Positions 26,694-32,695 of a stretch of 36,279 nucleotides of DNA are shown here, one piece after another. Made by a program: the position numbers and the translations under genes. The DNA comes from an uncultured Clostridia bacterium (GTDB lineage: Bacteria > Bacillota_A > Clostridia > TANB77 > CAG-508): NCBI GenBank assembly GCA_944388685.1, contig CALXJS010000010.1, positions 1 through 36,279 on the forward strand. The letters are read 5' to 3'. Under the pieces are notes generated by a model. It ran no database searches. It was not told the DNA's origin and worked only from the letters and a program-made list of their open reading frames with translations. Positions within the stretch are counted from its first letter, which is position 1. The number at the start of each line of letters is the position of its first letter.

Positions 26694-27773
26694 TTAAAAT
26701 AGATTTTCTAATTTTTCTAATACATTTTGGTTATATACCTTATAATCAAATATTTTTCTAATTTCATATCCGTTTTCTATAAAGTTTTTCATTGCTGTAT
26801 AGATAGCTTCTGTATTTTTCTCTACAACCATTCCTCTTCCATTTTCTACTTGTTCATAATCAGATACTTTTGTGGTAATTATCGGCTTATGTAATACAAA
26901 ACTTTCTAAATACACAACAGGATACCCTTCATACTCAGAAGATAAAATGACGCAATCACTGATTTTAAAATAAGGATATGGATTTTCCTTTTTTCCTAAA
27001 AAGAAAATGGTATCTTCTAAACCTTCTTCTTTTACTTTTTGTTTATAAAATGCTGTATCTTGTCCATCACCAACCATGAATACTCGAAATTGGTAGTTTT
27101 CCCTTTTTAGCATATTTGTAGCTTCTATAATTCTAGTTAGTTTTTTAGCCCTTTCTTCATGTCTGCCCACATTTAAAAATGTTGGTATATTTTCTTTTTG
27201 TGCATCTTCTACTGACTCATAAGATTTCTTAATAATATTTTCTCCATCAATTAAATTATTGCATATGATCATTCTTTCTTTAAACTCTGGAAATATTTCT
27301 AGAAATGTATTTGCTCCTTTTTGTGTCACAAATATGATATGTTTGAATTTTTCTACTTTTATATCATGGAAAAATTTTTTCACTTCTTCTTTGTTTCCAT
27401 TATATACTGTTAAATAGTCTGAATGCCCCCATAAAGCAGAATTTTTAGAAGCGGTTCTTGCCATAAAACTACTAGGTATAGAATAGGTAGCAAAACTTGC
27501 TGAAAAATCAAAGTGATTTTTATATTTTATTATAAACTTACATCGATTTATCAAATTACAAATTTTTCTTAAGATAACATTTTTATTTGCATTCGTGTTA
27601 TATGCAATTACATGAATTTGTTTATCTAGTCTTTCTAAAAAAACACCTTCTTTTTTTTCTAAGGCAATGGTTACATCATAACCTCTTTTTACTAAACAAT
27701 TGGCTAATGTAATGAGTGCGGTTTCTATTCCACCTAAGTCTAAATTATGTGCTGAAAACAACAATTTCTTCAT
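26694..27773 (-). CDS. Glycosyltransferase GT4
   Basis: A 359-residue GT4 enzyme. The N-terminal FSAHNLDLGGIETALITLAN has the glycine-rich donor loop, and the C-terminal half has FLNVGRHEERAKKLTRII, MVGDGQDTAFYKQ and SEYEGYPVVYLESFVLHKPII. I start at ATG 27773, which has GAGGAGAAGG upstream; an in-frame ATG at 27800 would add nine residues. It is the first gene of the five-transferase cluster, directly behind a predicted promoter that abuts the tandem repeat. Confidence 0.88.
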   Translation of the reverse strand: MKKLLFSAHNLDLGGIETALITLANCLVKRGYDVTIALEKKEGVFLERLDKQIHVIAYNTNANKNVILRKICNLINRCKFIIKYKNHFDFSASFATYSIPSSFMARTASKNSALWGHSDYLTVYNGNKEEVKKFFHDIKVEKFKHIIFVTQKGANTFLEIFPEFKERMIICNNLIDGENIIKKSYESVEDAQKENIPTFLNVGRHEERAKKLTRIIEATNMLKRENYQFRVFMVGDGQDTAFYKQKVKEEGLEDTIFFLGKKENPYPYFKISDCVILSSEYEGYPVVYLESFVLHKPIITTKVSDYEQVENGRGMVVEKNTEAIYTAMKNFIENGYEIRKIFDYKVYNQNVLEKLENLF

Positions 27774-27814
27774 CAAACCTTCTCCTCTATTTTTAGACAT
27801 TATTTTTCTTCATT

Positions 27815-27843
27815 ATCTTATCATTATATTGTTTTTTTTGCAA
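27815..27843 (-). promoter_or_regulatory. Promoter of the glycosyltransferase cluster
   Basis: TTGCAA (27838-27843), 17-base spacer, TAAGAT (27815-27820), minus strand. The -35 box touches the first base of repeat copy R2, so the repeat forms the upstream edge of the promoter. Confidence 0.45.
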
Positions 27844-27996
27844 GAACAATAGCGGACTTTCTTAGACATTATTTCTGTTTATTATATTTTAAAGTCCGCG
27901 TCATTGTTCGGTGCCAAGTTTACTTTAGTAAAATTGTGTGCAATCTTTAGAGCGAAGCAACGTTCTAGTATAGGAAAAACTCTATTTTTATATACC
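27843..27996 (+). repeat. Dispersed three-hairpin repeat, copy R2
   Basis: Same modules as R1. H1 (27843-27909) has GCGGACTTT paired with AAAGTCCGC, where R1 and R3 have GCGGGCTTT with AAAGCCCGC: both sides changed, keeping the pair. H2 is TTTACT/AGTAAA and H3 (about 27968-27995) is degenerate. It forms a direct tandem with R3. The 447-base stretch 27774-28220 holds the promoter, R2, R3 and a terminator, with no credible gene; the 72-codon open frame at 27882-28100 is the repeat read through. Confidence 0.85.
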
Positions 27997-28155
27997 AGAA
28001 CAATAGCGGGCTTTTTTAAACATTTTATCTGTTTATAACATTTTAAAGCCCGCGTTATTGTTCGTGCGCCAAATTTTACTTTAGTAAAATTTGTGTGCAA
28101 TCTTTAGAGCAAAGCGACGTTCTAGTATAGGAAAAACTCGATTTTTCCTATACTA
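27997..28155 (+). repeat. Dispersed three-hairpin repeat, copy R3
   Basis: Most complete copy. H1 (27997-28063) is identical to R1. H2 is CAAATTTTACT with AGTAAAATTTG (about 28069-28093). A small AGAGC..GTTCT segment follows, then H3 pairs TAGTATAGGAAAAA with TTTTTCCTATACTA (28124-28154). It lies beyond the terminator of the truncated DUF4259 gene, the same placement as R1. Confidence 0.85.
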
Positions 28156-28159
28156 GAAT

Positions 28160-28196
28160 AAAAGCAGTTTTTTAGCTAAGCTAATCAACTGCTTTT
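28160..28196 (-). terminator. Terminator at the end of the toxin/immunity island
   Basis: AAAAGCAGTT (28160-28169) pairs with AACTGCTTTT (28187-28196), with an inner TTAGC/GCTAA stem, 25 bases past the truncated DUF4259 stop. A TTTTATT run follows on the minus strand. Confidence 0.75.
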
Positions 28197-28220
28197 TCTA
28201 CTTTTTCCTTTTCTTATTTT

Positions 28221-28349
28221 CTATTCATTTTCTTCTATTATTCTTGTTTCTTCTTCATTTGTCGTTCCCACTTTTAAGTATGTTATATAGTCTTCTTTTA
28301 TATCACAGGTTGTATCGTCTTGATACAACCCTGTTCCCCATGCTCCCAT
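28221..28349 (-). pseudogene. Truncated DUF4259-like gene, 42 codons
   Basis: A short frame starting MGAWGTGLYQDDTTCDIK and ending IIEENE then TAG. It matches the first 41 or so residues of the 284-residue DUF4259-like protein at 28877-29731 at roughly 80% identity, then stops exactly where similarity ends (AATGA shared, then AATAG against TTGG). It has its own SD (AAAGGATG) and starts 5 bases after the DUF2691-like stop. Either a deletion remnant or a small protein in its own right; the terminator 25 bases downstream suggests the remaining 240 codons were lost when the flanking repeat/terminator sequence was joined here. Confidence 0.85.
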
Positions 28350-28354
28350 ATTTT

Positions 28355-28801
28355 TCATCCTTTCATAGTAACGTTATCATTCTCATCAGTTATATATTCT
28401 ATATTTTCAAACTCGTTCTTTTTTACATTTAATTCTATCTTATCTAATTTTTCTTCATCTTTCGCATAAATGCAAACATTCATGCTATCGATTATTAAAA
28501 TTATAATTTCACATTCGCTATCTAAAAATTCTTTATATGTTTTTATTTTACTAATTTTAGAACCTGTTTTGTATATATGTATATTGGCAAATATTATGTA
28601 ATATGGATTTTGGCATATTAGTTTATTAAAATCTTCTCCATCTATAATATCCTCTACAAATAGTTGTTCATTATTTTCCATCCATATCTCATTATCATCA
28701 TTTATTTCAAAATCATAATCTGCTAAATCTATATTTTTTAATATATCTTTTAACATATATCCCCACTTATTTGGTATTTTAAATTGTATTCCTCTTATCA
28801 C
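28355..28801 (-). CDS. DUF2691-like small protein, immunity candidate, copy 2
   Basis: A 148-residue soluble, acidic protein. It is a clear paralog of the protein at 29772-30245: both have (I/E)F.IPN.(W/Y)G..L..ILK.I(D/N)L, YYIIFANI.(I/L)Y, TYK(E/D)F and YITKEN/YITDEN. The pattern fits, in my judgement, the DUF2691 family of Firmicutes; I cannot verify this. Start is GTG at 28801 with AAAGGGGATTAAT before it. Function is unknown. Its place in a duplicated cassette behind an Rhs toxin gene suggests an immunity protein, perhaps for a toxin tip no longer present. Confidence 0.75.
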   Translation of the reverse strand: MIRGIQFKIPNKWGYMLKDILKNIDLADYDFEINDDNEIWMENNEQLFVEDIIDGEDFNKLICQNPYYIIFANIHIYKTGSKISKIKTYKEFLDSECEIIILIIDSMNVCIYAKDEEKLDKIELNVKKNEFENIEYITDENDNVTMKG

Positions 28802-28841
28802 ATTAATCCCCTTTTCTAGTTTTAATTATTTTCTTTATTTC

Positions 28842-28873
28842 ATATCATAGGTTGTATCATTTTGATACGACCT
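28842..28873. other. Palindrome matching DUF4259 codons 8-17
   Basis: This 32-base intergenic stretch matches 29682-29713 (inside the DUF4259-like gene) with four differences, and also 28302-28333 in the truncated copy. The core is a palindrome, AGGTTGTATC..GATAC(A/G)ACCT. It may be a relic of another DUF4259 copy or a conserved hairpin or binding site. Confidence 0.5.
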
Positions 28874-28876
28874 ACT

Positions 28877-29731
28877 TTATCTAATATCTTCAATCAGATT
28901 TCCTTTTTCTTGCTCTTTTTCTAATGCTATTAAAATACCTTCACTAAAATTATACTTATTATATCCAACTGGTAAACAATACCTTCCTTTTAATTCTTTT
29001 TCTTCTCTGCCTATCACCTCTATGTTTAACTTTTTTAGCTCTCTCTCAGAAAACAAGACTGTTGCTAACATTTGTTTTTCTTTCCCTAGTCCTCTATCAA
29101 TTTCTGAAAAAGGAATGATTTTAAGACTTTTTATTAACTGTAAATCTGGTTTTTTATCTCCTATCCAATTATATAAAGTTAATAAATCATCTTCATTATA
29201 ATATATATCTCTTGGTAAGCTTCCTATATTACTTCTGTATGTTCCTACTACTTTTAATAAAACATATTTTCCATACCATTTATGGTCTTTTAATTCTTCA
29301 TCTAGTATTTGATATGATAATATATCTCCTACTTTCCAATGTGCTCGAAAAAATTTCATTTTTGACACTTTCTTTTCTGGTGGTTGTTCTGAATTTAATT
29401 TTTTCTTTAATTCTTCCAATACCTTTTTTCTTTTTTCATATAGTTTTTCATCTTCTTCTTTCCATTTTTCTAAATCCACTCCTGAATCTATACATTCTAT
29501 TGCTTTTTCTTTTACTTCATCAAGTAATCTTCCATATTTCCATTGTGTGTCCGCTAATGCAAACCATAATAATGCTCCTTCCTCTTCATCTTCAAAGCAC
29601 CAATCATTTTCTTCTATTACTTTTTTTGTTGCTTCTTCATTTGTTATTCCGATTTGTAAATATGTTATATATTCATCTTTTATATCACAGGTTGTATCAT
29701 CTTGATACAACCCTGTTCCCCATGCTCCCAT
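28877..29731 (-). CDS. DUF4259-like protein, full length
   Basis: A 284-residue soluble protein. Residues 1-115 look like a DUF4259-type domain (MGAWGTGLYQDDTTCDIKD at the start, then ALLWFALADTQWKYGRL and a charged helix). Residues about 125-284 form a second domain beginning FFRAHWKVGDILSYQI that I do not recognise. No signal peptide or membrane helix, so it is cytoplasmic. It lies 40 bases after the DUF2691-like immunity candidate in a cassette that is duplicated, with the second copy truncated. A role linked to toxin immunity is inferred only from this position. SD AAAAGGGG. Confidence 0.75.
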   Translation of the reverse strand: MGAWGTGLYQDDTTCDIKDEYITYLQIGITNEEATKKVIEENDWCFEDEEEGALLWFALADTQWKYGRLLDEVKEKAIECIDSGVDLEKWKEEDEKLYEKRKKVLEELKKKLNSEQPPEKKVSKMKFFRAHWKVGDILSYQILDEELKDHKWYGKYVLLKVVGTYRSNIGSLPRDIYYNEDDLLTLYNWIGDKKPDLQLIKSLKIIPFSEIDRGLGKEKQMLATVLFSERELKKLNIEVIGREEKELKGRYCLPVGYNKYNFSEGILIALEKEQEKGNLIEDIR

Positions 29732-29771
29732 ATTTTATCCCCTTTTCTTTTAATCTTCTAATTTAGCGTTA

Positions 29772-30245
29772 TTAATCAGCATATGCTGAAAATTTTTTAC
29801 GTTTAAAGTTTTCTTTTGTTATATAACATATGTTATGAAATTTACTTTTTAAAGCATTATTATATATTTTATCTAAAATATTTTCATCTTTTGAATATAT
29901 CTCAACAAATTTACTGTCTGTTACTAGCAAAATTAATATACATGAACTTTCAATAAAATCTTTATATGTATTTATGATAGTATTATCTTGTTTTACATAC
30001 AATTTTATATTTGCAAATATTATATAGTAATCTTCTTGTTCTATAATTTTTTTAAAATCTGCATTTTTGTATATAGGTTTTTTAAATAAATTATCATCAT
30101 TATCATTACTTTTTCTATTATTATTTATATAAATCTCATCTTCTTCAATTTTCCAAATATACTCATCTAAATTAATTTGTTTTAAAATTTGTTCTAAGAA
30201 ATTTCCATATCCATTTGGTATATTAAATTCAATTCCTATTTTCAT
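29772..30245 (-). CDS. DUF2691-like small protein, immunity candidate, copy 1
   Basis: A 157-residue soluble protein, paralog of 28355-28801 (shared IPNGYGNFL, YYIIFANIKLY, NTYKDFIES, CYITKEN). It starts 24 bases after the Rhs stop, the usual place for the cognate immunity gene of a polymorphic toxin. I use ATG 30245, behind a strong GGAGGAG; an in-frame ATG at 30260 would add five residues. The two paralogs have diverged strongly outside the core, as expected if they recognise different toxins. Function is inferred from position. Confidence 0.75.
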   Translation of the reverse strand: MKIGIEFNIPNGYGNFLEQILKQINLDEYIWKIEEDEIYINNNRKSNDNDDNLFKKPIYKNADFKKIIEQEDYYIIFANIKLYVKQDNTIINTYKDFIESSCILILLVTDSKFVEIYSKDENILDKIYNNALKSKFHNICYITKENFKRKKFSAYAD

Positions 30246-30269
30246 TGCTATCTCCTCCATCTTTTATTT

Positions 30270-31661
30270 TTATGGTATTATCACATTTGGAATTATCGTA
30301 GGTGGGCAAATTATAGAAGGAATTAGTCTCACTACTCTATATGTAACATATCCTATACCAGCAATAGTAGCAGTAGTGATTATTGTATTACTAAAATTAT
30401 GTGCATCTCCTCTTTTAGAATTCCCTTTTTCATCCCATGTCCAATCATGTTCATGTGGATTTTTTAAATTAGGATGGCGATGCGGATGACTATAATCAAT
30501 ATCTTTTAATGCCTTTCCATCTGGTCCATAAATGCGAATATCGCCATTAGGTTTTTTTAATGTTGAATTTGGCTTTCCTTTTCTAGGTACATTACCATGT
30601 CCGTTGTTCGATGACAATAAAATGTTTTTTCCTGTACTTGGTTTTCGTAATGTATTCGTTGATGCAGATGTATTTTTAGCTACGCTAGTAATTATACTTT
30701 TTACAATATTACCTATTATGTTAATAATTGCTAAAATTGGAAAATTGCCATTAATATCTCTCAAATTTATAGGATTATTATTACAATATGTATATAAATT
30801 ATGTCCTAATAACTCATCGCCACTATGTAAAGTTCCATCTGCATTTATAAATCTACCCATCTCTGGGTCATAATATCTACTCTGTAAATAATATAAACCT
30901 GTTTCTGTGTCATATCTATAACCTCTGTATCTGTATGGATTTTTGTATCCTATATGGTTTGTATTATTGGTTACATCATTACCTTGTCCATCTTTAATGC
31001 TAATTAGTTTTCCCCATGTATCATAGGTATAGCTAACTACTTGATTTAAGTTGTTATCTAGTATTCCTATAATATCATTTTGTCCATTTCGTATGTAGTA
31101 GTATTGCTCATCATTTAATTGAAATCCAATTAGATTTTGATTGCTATCATATTGATAATAAATTGTATCATTTCCTTTGGTTTCATAAATAACAATTTCT
31201 CCATCTAAATGATAAGTTGTTGTTTCTCCATTAACCGTTTTTTCTGTTCTGATACCGTCATCTGTGTATTTATAGGTTATATTTAATCCTTTTTCTGTGT
31301 TCTGTATACTTGCTAATTCTCTTCCATTTTGCCATGTGTAAGTATTTCCATCATATGTTAATGGATTTCCAATAGCGTCATATGTAATTTGTTTTCCATC
31401 ATATGTTGTTAATTGGTCTTTCCAGTTTGCATTATTATATATGTATTCTATTACTTTTGTTGGCTGTGTTGTAATATTTGCTTCTGTATAGACATATTCT
31501 TTTTTGTTTAAGATATTTCCTCCAGTATCATATTCATACGTAATTGTTTTTTCTTGTTCTTTGTTATCTTCTCTTGTTAGTTGTCCTAATCCATCATATT
31601 GATATTGTATATTTTGATTATTTCCATAGACATCATAAACAAACTCATATATATCCCCCAT
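30270..31661 (-). CDS. 5'-truncated Rhs protein with C-terminal toxin-like tip
   Basis: About 463 residues, the 3' part of an Rhs/YD-repeat gene; complete proteins exceed 1,000 residues and begin with a secretion or wall domain, absent here. YD repeats fill residues 15-245 (YQYDGLGQL, YEYDTGGNIL, YDAIGNPL). The Rhs core is at about 247-295 (YRYRGYRYDTETGLYYLQSR, MGRFINADG, NLYTYCNNNPIN). After a linker comes the variable tip (about 345-463) with NGDIRIYGPDGKALKD, DIDYSHPHRH and PHEHDW, a His-rich motif I have seen in toxin tips of Firmicutes, then a hydrophobic end. The frame stays open to 31739, but that extension crosses a terminator hairpin and repeat, so it is not real. ATG 31661 is the first plausible start and has no SD. 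Probably a silent or remnant cassette. Confidence 0.8.
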   Translation of the reverse strand: MGDIYEFVYDVYGNNQNIQYQYDGLGQLTREDNKEQEKTITYEYDTGGNILNKKEYVYTEANITTQPTKVIEYIYNNANWKDQLTTYDGKQITYDAIGNPLTYDGNTYTWQNGRELASIQNTEKGLNITYKYTDDGIRTEKTVNGETTTYHLDGEIVIYETKGNDTIYYQYDSNQNLIGFQLNDEQYYYIRNGQNDIIGILDNNLNQVVSYTYDTWGKLISIKDGQGNDVTNNTNHIGYKNPYRYRGYRYDTETGLYYLQSRYYDPEMGRFINADGTLHSGDELLGHNLYTYCNNNPINLRDINGNFPILAIINIIGNIVKSIITSVAKNTSASTNTLRKPSTGKNILLSSNNGHGNVPRKGKPNSTLKKPNGDIRIYGPDGKALKDIDYSHPHRHPNLKNPHEHDWTWDEKGNSKRGDAHNFSNTIITTATIAGIGYVTYRVVRLIPSIICPPTIIPNVIIP

Positions 31662-31664
31662 TAG

Positions 31665-31704
31665 AAAAAAAGACACAATCCTAATGTATGATTGTGCCTT
31701 TTTT
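31665..31704. terminator. Bidirectional terminator hairpin in front of the truncated Rhs gene
   Basis: AAAAAAAGACACAATC (31665-31680) pairs with GATTGTGCCTTTTTT (31690-31704) with one wobble. It has T runs on both strands. On the minus strand it lies immediately upstream of the first Rhs codons, so transcripts from the right should stop before the gene. Confidence 0.75.
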
Positions 31705-31705
31705 A

Positions 31706-31762
31706 TTGTATAGGAAAAATCAACTTTTATCTTGACCACATATAAGATTTTTCCGTATACAA
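31706..31762 (-). repeat. H3 hairpin of the dispersed repeat, R5
   Basis: TTGTATAGGAAAAATC (31706-31721) pairs with GATTTTTCCGTATACAA (31746-31762), the same H3 sequence as in R1 and R3. Relative to the adjoining terminator it is in the opposite orientation to R1 and R3. Only this module is visible here. Confidence 0.7.
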
Positions 31763-31784
31763 CAAGGTTAGGCTTCTTATATTC

Positions 31785-31846
31785 GTGAAGTACTGCGAAG
31801 CAGTCTTCACATGTGTGCGTCGAAATCTTTGATTTCGTTAACGCAC
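31785..31846. repeat. Two adjacent strong hairpins, unknown role
   Basis: GTGAAG-ACTGC with GCAGTCTTCAC (31785-31810), then GTGCGTCGAAATC with GATTTCGTTAACGCAC (31815-31846). They are GC-richer than the surroundings. The 353-base gap 31662-32014 holds these, the R5 hairpin and a terminator; the remaining AT-rich part to 32014 shows no gene. Confidence 0.6.
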
Positions 31847-32014
31847 GCCTTTCTTATAATTATATATTTTATATTTTTTTACTTGCATAATATACCCCAA
31901 CTTTTATATTTAATCGTTGTTACCATATATTGCCTTTTCTGAAATTATTTTATAATATATGCAAATAAATTACAAGTATATTTTACAATTTTTTCTAATA
32001 TTTTACAAATTTTA

Positions 32015-32695
32015 CTAATATTGAACAATAGCCGACAATATTTCTTGATTAGTTAATTTTCCTGCTTCATTTGTTGTAATTTCCAAGATGATATTGTTTT
32101 CATAATAGTATGGTTCACAGACTTGGTAAGGGTCCATTTTTTCAAATGGATATTCTACCAATTCTCCCGTCATTTCATCTCTGATATAACAAGTTCCTGA
32201 TATATCAATAATATATATCATATTTGAATTTATCATCTCTTCAATTCTCTTTGCTATATCACTTTGGCTTGTTTCTTCTTTGTATAAATATCCTTCCTCA
32301 TTAATTTTAAAGTTACGAATTTCATTGTCATTTAAAATCGTTAAGAATTTTTCTCTTGAATTTGGAGATACCCATATTCCCGTTTCAGTAGGTTTAGATT
32401 CCCATAAAGAATTTGTTTCTTCTTCTGTTGGTGAACCATTCTTTTCTATTCCAGCCCAAACAGCTTGCATTTGTACCTCTGGCTTTACTTGTAGCATTTC
32501 TCTGCCATCATATTCTGTTCCTACTTGATAAATATTGGTATCTGCTGTTGCACCTGTTTCATTCTTGATTTCTTCTATTTGCGTTACTTCTGCTTGTTCT
32601 TGTTGTTCTTTTTCTTGATTTGATACAATAATCGTTACACATAAAATAATGATTAATAATATAACTAATACTATGATGATTGTTTTATTTTTCAT
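32015..32695 (-). CDS. Membrane-anchored protein of unknown function
   Basis: A 226-residue protein with one N-terminal transmembrane helix (about residues 5-26) and a mostly acidic extracytoplasmic part. The Cys in the helix is not in a good lipobox. Nothing in the rest (EYDGREMLQVKPEVQMQAVW, TGIWVSPNSREKFL, YIIDISGTCYI) identifies a family to me. Its ATG overlaps the stop of the M14 carboxypeptidase by one base (TAATG), so translation is coupled and the two are likely partners at the cell surface. Confidence 0.8.
   Translation of the reverse strand: MKNKTIIIVLVILLIIILCVTIIVSNQEKEQQEQAEVTQIEEIKNETGATADTNIYQVGTEYDGREMLQVKPEVQMQAVWAGIEKNGSPTEEETNSLWESKPTETGIWVSPNSREKFLTILNDNEIRNFKINEEGYLYKEETSQSDIAKRIEEMINSNMIYIIDISGTCYIRDEMTGELVEYPFEKMDPYQVCEPYYYENNIILEITTNEAGKLTNQEILSAIVQY

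Noticed and set aside
27882..28100. 72-codon minus-strand open frame in the repeat region
   Set aside because: It is the tandem repeat R2/R3 translated, with duplicated peptide segments and no ribosome binding site.
28842..28873. Intergenic palindrome as a terminator of the full DUF4259 gene
   Set aside because: No T tract follows on the minus strand and the sequence matches DUF4259 coding DNA, so relic or binding site is more likely.
29212..29766. 184-codon plus-strand open frame
   Set aside because: It is antisense to the DUF4259-like gene, Leu/Phe-rich because of AT bias, with no start signal or recognisable family.
31662..31739. Longer Rhs start at 31739
   Set aside because: The extra 26 residues come from a terminator hairpin and repeat stem, not from Rhs-like sequence.
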